Source: Paludibacteraceae bacterium (lineage in GTDB: Bacteria; Bacteroidota; Bacteroidia; Bacteroidales; Paludibacteraceae). Taken from it: a DNA stretch of 33,121 nt. A program made the translations under genes and the position numbers. Position 1 is the stretch's first letter; each line of letters starts with the position of its first letter. Where the stretch lies: assembly GCA_017447875.1 (NCBI GenBank), contig JAFSMP010000031.1:1-33121 (forward strand). Direction: 5' to 3'. Shown here piece by piece: positions 1-5,808 of this stretch. The notes under the pieces were generated by a model. The model worked only from the letters and a program-made list of their open reading frames with translations, searched no databases and had not been told where the DNA came from.

Positions 1-219
1 ATCATGATTTCCGTACAGGGACAAGATTATTTCTTGTCGTACAATCGTGTGCCTTGGATGAAGGATGCAACCATCAATGAAGTACTGGATGTTCGTATGA
101 GCGGTAATAATGCTATCGAATGGCCTAAGCTGGATGTTGATCTGGAAGTGGAGTCTCTGCGCCATCCTGAGCGCTATCCGCTTTTGATTAAGCGAAATGA
201 GGTGGACTATGTCTCCTAA
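1..219 (+). CDS. DUF2442 domain protein, 5' end outside the window
   Basis: The visible 72 codons end with the pattern 'IEWP...DVDLEVESLRHPE' that I associate with DUF2442, a small domain of unknown function often found near toxin-antitoxin or mobile genes. An ATG lies at 4, but the second copy at 3158 shows in-frame coding before this methionine (MINDRGI), so the true start is most likely upstream of the window. Bases 1-72 match 3197-3268 at 64 of 72 positions, so the window holds a complete-looking and a truncated paralogue. The stop at 217-219 is followed 19 bases later by a small peptide gene on the same strand. Function is unknown; the family call rests on memory of the motif. Confidence 0.6.
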   Translation: MMISVQGQDYFLSYNRVPWMKDATINEVLDVRMSGNNAIEWPKLDVDLEVESLRHPERYPLLIKRNEVDYVS

Positions 220-238
220 TTTTAAAACTATGTAAATT

Positions 239-370
239 ATGAAAAAGATGTATAAACAACCTATTGTAGAGCAAGCCGAAATGCTGCCGCAGGGCGTAAT
301 CTGCACGAGCGGTACTTACGGAGGCCCGTCCGAGGAGGCTGGTGGAGGAGAGACCATCGAGTTACCCTAA
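239..370 (+). CDS. 43-residue peptide of the MKKxYxxPxVE type
   Basis: ATG at 239 opens 43 codons ending TAA at 368-370. The product starts MKKMYKQPIVEQAE and ends in a Gly/Glu-rich tail (CTSGTYGGPSEEAGGGE) with one cysteine. Bacteroidales genomes contain many very small ORFs that begin MKK-x-Y-x-x-P and have no assigned role; this fits that class. There is no hydrophobic signal segment and no recognisable protease site. It follows the DUF2442 gene by 19 bases, so the two may share a transcript, and a strong 15-bp hairpin at 401-434 lies just after its stop. It is too short for database-free assignment; codon use and spacing make it plausible but not certain. Confidence 0.5.
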   Translation: MKKMYKQPIVEQAEMLPQGVICTSGTYGGPSEEAGGGETIELP

Positions 371-400
371 CGGAATCTTTCCGCCCTTGAGGCGACAAGA

Positions 401-434
401 CTTACCAACCTCGCAATTCTGCGGGGTTGGTAAG
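401..434 (+). terminator. 15-bp inverted repeat after the peptide gene
   Basis: Arms 401-415 and 420-434 pair over 15 positions (one G-T pair) around the loop ATTC. No T-run follows, so it is either a weak terminator, an mRNA-stabilising hairpin, or the left boundary of the transposase unit that starts just after it. Confidence 0.5.
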
Positions 435-442
435 GTATTATA

Positions 443-495
443 GCGGCCGCAAAAATGCGACCGAAAGGCGCAATACTTAAAATGTAAGAGAGATA
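443..495 (+). repeat. REP-like element A, upstream of the RAYT gene
   Basis: A small hairpin CGCA-AAAA-TGCG (448-459) is followed by CCGAAAGGCGCAATAC and a purine-rich GAGAGATA that runs straight into the transposase ATG. The CCGAAAGGC core is shared with elements at 904, 1617 and 3261. In this copy the first hairpin has different arm sequence but the same AAAA loop, as expected for a conserved structure. The element supplies the translation initiation region of the transposase. Confidence 0.65.
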
Positions 496-1611
496 ATGGA
501 AAAAGCAACGAAGATATATAAGACACCGGAAGGATGGCGGAGGGAAGTAGATACTACGCGGCATCATAGGGAGAAACGATGGAATTATAAGACATCCGGT
601 ATATATCATTTTACGTTGAATGTGGCAGAGAGATTTCCTTTATTCGGGCATATAGAAGGAGAAAAGCCGGAGACGGCAACCATGAAAATCAATGATATGG
701 GATATGAGGTATGGAAACTCATATATGGATTACCGGAATTCTATGCTCCGAAGGGATATAAGCTAAAAATAATAGCAGCGCAGATAATGCCCGATCATAT
801 ACATATCGTCCTGCATGTAAAAGACGAGATACCACAGAGCATAGGGATGGTCATCAGGGGGCTGAAAGCGGCATGCACGAAAATCTATAAAAGCGAGTAT
901 ATGAGCGGCGATAAAAATATCGCCGAAAGGCGCAATACAGGGAGAGATATGGAACCTTTTGCTCGCATTTTTGCAAGCACGGGAAGTATATGGGAGAAGG
1001 ATATAGCCCGATACCACGAAAGGATACTACATAAGGGCGCGAGCCTGCAGGTGCTTATCGACTATGTAAAAGATAACCCACGAAGATATGCCATCAAGAA
1101 GGCAAACCCGGAGTTGTTTAAGATCAAGCAGCAGACGGAGATAGGAGGCGGGATGTACACGACGCTGGGAAACATGTTCCTTGCGGAAAATCCGATGAAG
1201 CGGGTATTGCAATGCTCACGCACGATGACAGAGGACGAGATAAGAGCGAAGAAGGAGGACTGTTTGGCAGAGGCAGCTAACGGGACGATATTTGTAAGTG
1301 CGGCTATTTCTCCAGGAGAGAAGCAGATATGCCGCTCGTTGCGGGAAGCCGGATGTCGATTGATTATTCTTTTGGAGAATGGTTTTCCTAAGCCGGAAGA
1401 TCCACACTATGCATATTATAAACCGAGCGGAGTATATTTCGAAGCCTGCGCGAAAGAGCAACTATTACTGGTAGAGCCGGAAGAGACGTTGTTTGAGCGA
1501 GCAGAGATAGAGGCGACAGTATATGCGAAGGCCGGAGAGATACCACACAGTACGAAACGATACCGCTTCCTGGCGCTTAATGCGCTGGCAAAGGAGATAG
1601 CGGAGGCATAA
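496..1611 (+). CDS. REP-associated tyrosine transposase (Y1, HUH) with extra C-terminal domain
   Basis: This is a Y1-type HUH transposase of the IS200/RAYT group, which cuts single-stranded DNA at hairpins and mobilises REP elements. The HUH motif is visible as MPDHIHIVLHV (H101, H103). The likely catalytic tyrosine is Y190 in the DYVKDNPRR segment, which is the typical Bacteroidales form. Residues about 137-160 are encoded by a REP-like element (copy B) lying inside the gene. Residues about 240-371 form a second domain (GTIFVSAAISPGEKQ, then LIILLENGFPKP) that resembles the small Rossmann-like, DprA-related proteins found near such transposases; that match is from memory. REP-like hairpins sit immediately before (A) and after (C) the gene, in the same orientation, as expected for recognition ends. 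The first ATG at 496 is used. Confidence 0.85.
   Translation: MEKATKIYKTPEGWRREVDTTRHHREKRWNYKTSGIYHFTLNVAERFPLFGHIEGEKPETATMKINDMGYEVWKLIYGLPEFYAPKGYKLKIIAAQIMPDHIHIVLHVKDEIPQSIGMVIRGLKAACTKIYKSEYMSGDKNIAERRNTGRDMEPFARIFASTGSIWEKDIARYHERILHKGASLQVLIDYVKDNPRRYAIKKANPELFKIKQQTEIGGGMYTTLGNMFLAENPMKRVLQCSRTMTEDEIRAKKEDCLAEAANGTIFVSAAISPGEKQICRSLREAGCRLIILLENGFPKPEDPHYAYYKPSGVYFEACAKEQLLLVEPEETLFERAEIEATVYAKAGEIPHSTKRYRFLALNALAKEIAEA
904..978 (+). repeat. REP-like element B, inside the RAYT gene, with an inverted partner
   Basis: The first stem is GGCGATA AAAA TATCGCC (perfect 7 bp). It is followed by CGCC GAAA GGCG (perfect 4 bp with a GAAA loop) and CAATAC. At 961-978 the sequence GCTCGCA TTTT TGCAAGC is a reverse-oriented stem of the same design (T4 instead of A4 loop, one G-T pair). 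The two together resemble a BIME-type pair of inverted REPs. It is translated in frame as part of the transposase. Confidence 0.65.
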
Positions 1612-1616
1612 GAACT

Positions 1617-1689
1617 ATGCGGCGATAAGAATATCGCCGAAAGGCACAATACCGGGAAGGAGAGAGGGACGATAACGAAAAACCCTGCC
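1617..1689 (+). repeat. REP-like element C, downstream of the RAYT gene
   Basis: The stem GGCGATA AGAA TATCGCC is followed by GCC GAAA GGC and a conserved tail. Positions 1637-1689 match 3267-3319 at 52 of 53 bases. The tail contains GGAGAGAGGG, then GAAAAACCCTGCC, which in copy D becomes the left arm of an intrinsic terminator. Here the right arm (GGGAGGGG) is imperfect, so the terminator seems decayed. Confidence 0.7.
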
Positions 1690-1768
1690 AATCGGGAGGG
1701 GTTGTTGGTTTCTATTGGAGGTGGTATAAGTATAGTTTTAGTCAAAAAAACTACAGAGACGTCCGTAA

Positions 1769-1798
1769 TGGTCGCGAGATGGTCGCGGTGTGGTCGCG
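1769..1798. repeat. Three direct TGGTCGCG repeats with exact 11-bp spacing
   Basis: TGGTCGCG occurs at 1769, 1780 and 1791. The spacing is one helical turn, so a protein binding in tandem on one face of DNA is possible. The origin is unknown. Confidence 0.75.
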
Positions 1799-1816
1799 GG
1801 AGTCCCTGCTATAACT

Positions 1817-1848
1817 CATCAAAGGCAGCTTCCCCGCTGCCTTTGATG
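1817..1848 (+). terminator. Perfect 13-bp hairpin, terminator-like
   Basis: CATCAAAGGCAGC (1817-1829) pairs perfectly with 1836-1848 across the loop TTCCCC. No long T-run follows (TGTTTGATAG), so it is called terminator-like only. It lies between the transposase and the ATPase promoter. Confidence 0.5.
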
Positions 1849-1939
1849 TGTTTGATAGCCCAAAATGACCGAAAAAGTGTAAGAATATATGCAAATCGGG
1901 ACTTGAACTCCCTAATTGCATAAAATTTTCTATAAAAGA

Positions 1940-1971
1940 TTTGCATATTTCGAAAAAAAGTAGTACCTTTG
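1940..1971 (+). promoter_or_regulatory. Bacteroidetes-type promoter for the ATPase gene
   Basis: TTTG (1940-1943), a 20-bp spacer, then TACCTTTG (1964-1971) match the -33/-7 consensus of Bacteroidetes. The start codon at 1998 follows 26 bases later. This placement excludes the TTG start at 1941, which would lie inside the promoter. Confidence 0.75.
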
Positions 1972-1997
1972 CAACCGAAATTTGTAAACGGTATGTT

Positions 1998-3170
1998 ATG
2001 GCTACTTCAACGTTGTATATTGAGCGTCAGATGGAGTCTCTTCTAAAAGAGGCGGCGCAATATTTTTCGGTAATATCGGTGACAGGTCCTCGTCAGTCCG
2101 GCAAATCAACTTTGCTTAAGCATCTTTTTCCGGAATACAGACAATATAGTATGAAAGATCTGCATGTGCGTGCTTTCGCAGAGCAGGATCCTGTTGCATT
2201 TCTAAATCAACACCCGGAGGGTATGTTTATTGACGAGGTGCAAAAGGTACCTATTCTTTTAGATTACATACAGGGTATAGTAGATAATCATCCTGAGCGC
2301 AGATTCTTTTTGACAGGGAGTAGTAATCTTGAATTGCTAAAAGGTTTGACGGAATCCTTGCCCGGTCGTGCGGGTGTATATGAGTTGTTACCGATGTCTT
2401 TGGAAGAGCAAATCGCTGCCCCAAAAGCGCCCAATGAGCAGATGTATGACGGTTTATACCCGGCTGTGTGTGCAGGCAAGAATATTGCACGCTTGTTCTA
2501 TCCGAGTTACGTGAAGACTTATTTGGAGAAAGATGTGCATGACTTGCTGAAGATAAAAGACCAAATGCAGTTCATGAAATTCATGAAACTATGTGCGGCG
2601 CGGATAGGTTCTTTGTTTAACGCAACTGAGATAGGAAATGAAATAGGAGTAGATAAAAAGACGGTTAGTCATTGGCTGTCGGTGTTGCAGGCATCGTATT
2701 TGATAACACTGTTACCTCCGTATTATGAAAATATATCCAAACGCGTTGTTAAAACTCCCAAAATCTATTTCAATGATCCTGGGTTGGCCTGCTATTTATT
2801 AGATATAGAATCTCCGCAACAATTGGCATTGGATAAGATGCGCGGGGCTATTTTTGAGAATATGATAGTTATGGAATGCCTCAAGCATCGCTTTAATCAA
2901 GGTAAGGAAGGAAATGTGTTTTTCTATCGCGATAGTAACCAGAACGAAGTGGATATATTGCTGAAGGAAGAGGGAAAATTGGTAGCTATCGAGGTAAAAT
3001 CCGCGATGACATATCAGCCTGATTTTGATAAAAACCTGCGTAAATTGAATGAATGGACAAGTACACCGATAAAGCATAGGGTAGTCGTATATACTGGAGA
3101 TTTTGAAAATTCAGCAGGAGATATATGGGTGTTGAATTATAACCATGTGTCTAAATTATGGGAGAAATAG
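1998..3170 (+). CDS. AAA_14 / DUF4143 ATP-binding protein
   Basis: This is a 390-residue P-loop ATPase of the AAA_14-DUF4143 family, widespread in bacteria and archaea and without an agreed function; members are common in accessory regions. Walker A is GPRQSGKST (residues 30-38), Walker B GMFIDEVQK (75-83), and the sensor segment FFLTGSSN (103-110). The DUF4143 part follows, with a winged-helix-like stretch around TEIGNEIGVDKKTVSHWL. Near the C-terminus NEVDILL and then AIEVKSA form a D...ExK pattern as in PD-(D/E)XK nuclease folds. The ATG at 1998 is chosen because the promoter lies at 1940-1971. Its stop overlaps the start of a broken DUF2442 copy by 13 bases, so the ATPase and DUF2442 genes were probably translationally coupled. 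The gene is AT-richer than the flanking housekeeping genes. Confidence 0.85.
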   Translation: MATSTLYIERQMESLLKEAAQYFSVISVTGPRQSGKSTLLKHLFPEYRQYSMKDLHVRAFAEQDPVAFLNQHPEGMFIDEVQKVPILLDYIQGIVDNHPERRFFLTGSSNLELLKGLTESLPGRAGVYELLPMSLEEQIAAPKAPNEQMYDGLYPAVCAGKNIARLFYPSYVKTYLEKDVHDLLKIKDQMQFMKFMKLCAARIGSLFNATEIGNEIGVDKKTVSHWLSVLQASYLITLLPPYYENISKRVVKTPKIYFNDPGLACYLLDIESPQQLALDKMRGAIFENMIVMECLKHRFNQGKEGNVFFYRDSNQNEVDILLKEEGKLVAIEVKSAMTYQPDFDKNLRKLNEWTSTPIKHRVVVYTGDFENSAGDIWVLNYNHVSKLWEK

Positions 3171-3268
3171 AAATATTGATGATTAATGACCGGGGAATCA
3201 TGATTTCCGTACAAGGGCAGGATTACTTCTTGTCGTCCAATCGTGTGCCTTGGATGAGAGATGCGACC
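3158..3268 (+). pseudogene. Truncated second copy of the DUF2442 gene
   Basis: ATG at 3158 overlaps the ATPase stop and opens a frame whose residues after MINDRGI match the N-terminal part of the DUF2442 protein at the window start (VQGQDYFLS, NRVPWM, DAT). Similarity at DNA level ends exactly where a REP-like element begins (GATGCGACC, 3260-3268). The frame then runs on as REP-encoded sequence and lacks the IEWP...DVDL half of the domain. Insertion of, or recombination at, a REP element is the simplest explanation. Confidence 0.7.
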
Positions 3269-3319
3269 GAAAGGCACAATACCGGGAAGGAGAGAGGGAC
3301 GATAATGAAAAACCCTGCC
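3261..3319 (+). repeat. REP-like element D, at the break of the DUF2442 copy
   Basis: GCGACC GAAA GGC followed by ACAATACCGGG and the purine-rich tail; 3267-3319 equals 1637-1689 except for one base. It lacks the first AAAA-loop stem; that side is replaced by DUF2442 sequence. The tail merges into the terminator at 3308-3337. Confidence 0.65.
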
Positions 3320-3337
3320 GAGGTGGCAGGGTTTTTT
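3308..3337. terminator. Intrinsic terminator, usable in both directions
   Basis: CCCTGCC (3313-3319), loop GAGGT, GGCAGGG (3325-3331), flanked by A5 on the left and T6 on the right. It lies between the plus-strand accessory block and the minus-strand secG, which ends 18 bases away, so it can end transcripts from both sides. Its left arm belongs to the REP-like element, so the element carries its own terminator. Confidence 0.85.
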
Positions 3338-3354
3338 CGTGTGGAAAGCGAGGA

Positions 3355-3669
3355 TTATTCGCCTTGCTCAGGAAGCTCAGCAGCCGGAGCAGCAGCCGGA
3401 GCCTCGTCTACTACGATAGCGGACTCGTCCGAAGCTGCAACCTGTTGACCGGCATTGAAGCCGACAGCAGCGATGCTGAAGAAAACGATAAGGGCGATGA
3501 GCGTCCAGGTAGCTTTCTCCAAGAAGTCTGCCGTACGGGGAGCACCCATCACTTGGTTGCCGCTCGCGAAACCGGCAGCCAAACCACCGCCTTTGCTATT
3601 CTGCACCAAAACAAGCAGGATGAGCAAGATAGCAGCGATGACACTTAAAATAGTAATTAGTACGTACAT
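3355..3669 (-). CDS. secG: Preprotein translocase subunit SecG
   Basis: The 104-residue protein has the SecG pattern: a first transmembrane helix (about residues 3-23, ITILSVIAAILLILLVLVQ), the conserved cytosolic QNSKGGGLAAGFASGNQ loop, and a second helix (about 53-72). SecG is the accessory subunit of the SecYEG channel in the inner membrane. The C-terminal tail (about residues 77-104) is rich in Ala, Pro and Glu, which is usual for Bacteroidetes SecG. The gene has its own promoter at 3834-3865. The order sigma-54 activator, lptE, secG is one I recognise from Bacteroidales. A 164-base leader contains repeats described separately. Confidence 0.95.
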   Translation of the reverse strand: MYVLITILSVIAAILLILLVLVQNSKGGGLAAGFASGNQVMGAPRTADFLEKATWTLIALIVFFSIAAVGFNAGQQVAASDESAIVVDEAPAAAPAAELPEQGE

Positions 3670-3675
3670 AATATA

Positions 3676-3703
3676 AATTTTAAATTTAAAATTTCAAATT
3701 TAT
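3676..3703. repeat. Heptamer tandem repeat in the secG leader
   Basis: Four 7-bp units: AATTTTA, AATTTAA, AATTTCA, AATTTAT. It abuts the GACC-hairpin array. Confidence 0.75.
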
Positions 3704-3771
3704 GACCGGCTTCGCCTATAGGACCGTTTCACTGTAGGACCGCTTCGCTGTAAGACCGGCTTCGCCTGTTA
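3704..3771. repeat. GACC-hairpin array 1 (four units), secG leader
   Basis: Units start at 3704, 3722, 3738 and 3754 and are 18, 16, 16 and 18 bp long. Each is GACC + small hairpin + TRTAR or TGTTA. The hairpins are GGC-TTC-GCC, GT-TTC-AC, GC-TTC-GC and GGC-TTC-GCC. The longer units are exactly those with the 3-bp stem, so length follows stem length. GACGAAAATCG follows and recurs at 3819. Confidence 0.8.
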
Positions 3772-3833
3772 GACGAAAATCGCTTAATGTGGATTTTTTT
3801 CTCGAGCATATAGCTCTCGACGAAAATCGGGTG

Positions 3834-3865
3834 CAAAGGTACTGCTTTTTTCTGACATACGCAAA
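3834..3865 (-). promoter_or_regulatory. Promoter of secG
   Basis: On the minus strand TTTG (3862-3865), 20 bp, TACCTTTG (3834-3841). It lies between the lptE stop and the secG leader, so secG need not depend on lptE transcription. Confidence 0.8.
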
Positions 3866-3880
3866 TTTTTTTGCAAAAAA

Positions 3881-4444
3881 CTACCATTTTGCTACCGTAT
3901 CATTGTATATGTTCTCGGCAATTTCCTTTACGATCGTGGCGCATAACTCATCTTGCACATCGCTGAGCAGTTTGGCGGCATCGAAGGTTTGGTACGCCGA
4001 ATAAGTCTTGTCGAAGGACTCTTCGGGGTTGACATTGTTGGTGAAATGTACCTGCACACGGATGGTCAGTTTGCTCTCGGACGCGTAACTGTCCACGGAG
4101 ATAGCTCCTTGCGTGAGGTCATATCCGATGATGGCCCCTTCTACCTCCAGGTCACCGCCTTTGCGCAGTATCTGCAGACGCGTCTGCCGCGCATAGAGGT
4201 CGCGTATCGTTTCCGTGAGCGAACTGGAGAGGGTAGGATTGACCATCGGCGCGTTATTCGGGAAATCCGCCACGGAAATAGAGTGGGTGGTCTGGTAGTT
4301 GATGTTTGCGCCGTTGAACTTGTAGCTGATACTGCAAGATATAGCGCAAAGCACTATGACCGCTATCGCTGTAAGACCGGCGATAAATCGCCTGTAGGAC
4401 CGCTTCGCTGTTAGACCGCTATCGCTGTTAGATTTATAGACCAT
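3881..4444 (-). CDS. lptE: LptE-like LPS-assembly lipoprotein
   Basis: The 187-residue protein is a lipoprotein of the Bacteroidetes LptE family, which plugs the LptD barrel and helps place LPS in the outer membrane. The signal segment is IAGLTAIAVIVLCAISC, with the lipidated cysteine near residue 37, followed by YKFNGANINY and the SISVADFPNNAP stretch typical of this family. The start ATG (4442-4444) overlaps the last codons of the sigma-54 activator by 11 bases, so the two are translationally coupled. The first ~29 residues (SNSDSGLTAKRSYRR and on) are encoded by a four-unit GACC-hairpin array; no other good start lies between it and the lipobox. The gene therefore seems to have acquired the n-region of its signal peptide from a repeat. 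Confidence 0.85.
   Translation of the reverse strand: MVYKSNSDSGLTAKRSYRRFIAGLTAIAVIVLCAISCSISYKFNGANINYQTTHSISVADFPNNAPMVNPTLSSSLTETIRDLYARQTRLQILRKGGDLEVEGAIIGYDLTQGAISVDSYASESKLTIRVQVHFTNNVNPEESFDKTYSAYQTFDAAKLLSDVQDELCATIVKEIAENIYNDTVAKW
4358..4430. repeat. GACC-hairpin array 2 (four units), inside lptE
   Basis: Units start at 4358, 4375, 4398 and 4414. Hairpins are GC-TATC-GC, GGCGAT-AA-ATCGCC (perfect 6-bp stem in a 23-bp unit), GC-TTC-GC and GC-TATC-GC, each framed by GACC and TGTWR. It encodes about residues 5-29 of LptE on the other strand. Confidence 0.8.
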
Positions 4445-5627
4445 ACTCTTTGATTTTACGATATAGGGTTCTTTCGGACAAACCGACTTTTTCTGCGGCT
4501 ACTTTGCGGTTACCGCCGGAGATCTCGAGTGCGCGTTTGATACGCTCTTTCTCGCCGTCTTCGATTCGGAGGGAGGATTCTTCCACGGGAAGGATATCCT
4601 CGGCCTCGCGGGTGGAGGTTTCGATAGCGGGCGCTTTTTCGAGATCTCGAGATGTCGAGATATCGAGATGTCGAACAGGAGGCTCGTCAAGATGACGATC
4701 GTTACTCAAGAGTGCCCGCAACTCCTCAATCTCCTTGCGGTTCTGCATGACCATATTATAGAGGATGCCGAGTTCGTGGGAATAGTCCTTGCCGGTGTCC
4801 TGCGAGGGATTGCGCAGCACGATCTCCTGGCGGTTCTCCTCATGCGGCAGGTATTTGCGGAGTGTGTCGGCATTGATCTGATGGTCCATCTCGATGACTG
4901 CCATCTGTTCGGCAAGGTTCTTGAGTTGTCGTATGTTACCGCGCCAGTAGGAGTTTTGCAAGAGCCGTGTCGCCTCTTCGTTAAGGGAGAGAGGCGGCAT
5001 CTGGTAGCGGTTGCAGAAGTCGGTAGCGAACTTACGGAAGAGCAGCGGGATGTCCTCTTTGCGCTCGCGCAGGGCGGGCACGCGTATCTCAACCGTGTTC
5101 AGACGATAATAGAGGTCCTCGCGGAAACGTCCGTCATCGATCGCCTGGCGCATGTTGAGGTTGGTAGCTGCTACTACGCGGACGTTGGTCTTACGCACCG
5201 TACTGGAACCCATGCGCAGGTATTCGCCGGTCTCCAGCACACGGAGCAGACGCACTTGCGTCTGAAGAGGCAGTTCGCCTACCTCGTCCAAGAAGAGGGT
5301 TCCGCCGTCAGCGATCTCGAAATAGCCTTTGTGCTCGGCTTTGGCATCGGTGAAGGCTCCTTTCTCATGTCCGAACAGTTCGGAGTCGATCGTTCCTTCG
5401 GGGATAGCACCGCAGTTAACGGCAAAATACGGTCCGTGTTTGCGGGCGGAGAAGGCATGAATGATCTTCGGGAAATGCTCTTTACCGACACCGGACTCAC
5501 CGGTGATGAGCACGCTGAGATCGGTGCGAGCCACCTGGACCGCAATTTCTATATTTCTATTGAGCAGCGGACTCTGACCGATGATACCGAAGCGCTGCTT
5601 GATGGCTAATAAATCCTGCTGTGTCAT
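4434..5627 (-). CDS. Sigma-54 activator (AAA+ with Fis-type HTH)
   Basis: This 397-residue protein activates RpoN-dependent promoters. It has no receiver domain: the AAA+ module starts almost at once. Motifs are Walker A GESGVGKE, the sigma-54-contact loop GAFTDA (the commonest form is GAFTGA), Walker B GGTLFLDEVGELP, the VVAATN sensor and the arginine-containing FREDLYYRLN. A linker of about 90 residues precedes a C-terminal Fis-type HTH (ISGGNRKVAAEKVGLSERTLYRK). The linker contains an 8-bp repeat array encoding about residues 318-329. ATG 5625-5627 is chosen; the longer frame would be read through heptamer repeats and the promoter. It is followed by lptE and secG, which suggests an envelope-linked role. 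Confidence 0.9.
   Translation of the reverse strand: MTQQDLLAIKQRFGIIGQSPLLNRNIEIAVQVARTDLSVLITGESGVGKEHFPKIIHAFSARKHGPYFAVNCGAIPEGTIDSELFGHEKGAFTDAKAEHKGYFEIADGGTLFLDEVGELPLQTQVRLLRVLETGEYLRMGSSTVRKTNVRVVAATNLNMRQAIDDGRFREDLYYRLNTVEIRVPALRERKEDIPLLFRKFATDFCNRYQMPPLSLNEEATRLLQNSYWRGNIRQLKNLAEQMAVIEMDHQINADTLRKYLPHEENRQEIVLRNPSQDTGKDYSHELGILYNMVMQNRKEIEELRALLSNDRHLDEPPVRHLDISTSRDLEKAPAIETSTREAEDILPVEESSLRIEDGEKERIKRALEISGGNRKVAAEKVGLSERTLYRKIKEYGL
4640..4674. repeat. Octamer tandem repeat inside the sigma-54 activator
   Basis: CGAGATCT, CGAGATGT, CGAGATAT, CGAGATGT, then CGA. The unit is CGAGATNT, four times. It lies in the linker between AAA+ and HTH and is translated as RHLDISTSRDLE. Confidence 0.85.
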
Positions 5628-5648
5628 AAAAATGCACAAAATAACATG

Positions 5649-5680
5649 CAAAAGTACAAAAAATAGTTGAAAGTGGAAAG
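5649..5680 (-). promoter_or_regulatory. Putative promoter of the sigma-54 activator operon
   Basis: On the minus strand CTTT (5677-5680), 20 bp, TACTTTTG (5649-5656), 21 bases before the chosen ATG. The -33 element falls within the GTGGAAA heptamer array, so array length could affect promoter strength. Confidence 0.5.
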
Positions 5681-5693
5681 TGGAAAGTGGAAA
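5666..5693. repeat. Heptamer tandem repeat upstream of the sigma-54 activator
   Basis: GTTGAAA followed by three GTGGAAA units, exact 7-bp period. Confidence 0.85.
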
Positions 5694-5747
5694 GACGTGC
5701 ATTTTTTAACAAAAATGCGCACTTTTTGCTGATTTTTCTCGCGCGCA

Positions 5748-5779
5748 CTTGCGTATATCAATTATTTGTTGTATCTTTG
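5748..5779 (+). promoter_or_regulatory. Promoter of the wza-wzc-topB run
   Basis: CTTG (5748-5751), 20 bp, TATCTTTG (5772-5779); the ATG at 5809 follows 29 bases later. Confidence 0.7.
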
Positions 5780-5808
5780 CACGCTTATTTTGAAATTATA
5801 GATTGAAT

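Larger units (their letters stand above)
1612..1963. other. Gene-free interval between transposase and ATPase
   Basis: I see no gene here. It contains REP-like copy C, three 11-bp direct repeats (1769-1798), a perfect 13-bp hairpin (1817-1848), and an imperfect inverted repeat at 1889-1921 (ATGCAA / TTGCAT around CGGGA / TCCC). On the minus strand the last reads GAGTTCAAGTCCCG, like the T-arm and 3' end of a tRNA; it may be a remnant of an integration site, but no full tRNA is present. Confidence 0.5.

Noticed and set aside
1702-1923. 73-codon open frame after the transposase
   Set aside because: It crosses the 11-bp repeats and the 13-bp hairpin and has no protein-like features.
1941-1997. 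TTG start of the AAA_14 ATPase
   Set aside because: A perfect -33/-7 promoter occupies 1940-1971, so this start would be upstream of the transcript.
3269-3448. Continuation of the DUF2442 copy as a 96-residue protein
   Set aside because: After 3268 the frame reads REP-like sequence, a terminator and the antisense of secG.
3704-4430. The spaced repeats could be a CRISPR array
   Set aside because: Units are 16-23 bp, directly adjacent, with no unique spacers, and no cas genes lie nearby.
4668-5609. 313-codon open frame opposite the sigma-54 activator
   Set aside because: Sense strand has all AAA+ motifs; the antisense frame has no recognisable domain.
5628-5702. N-terminal extension of the sigma-54 activator
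   Set aside because: It would be read through heptamer repeats and a promoter-like signal; MTQQDLLAIKQRFGI is a normal family start.
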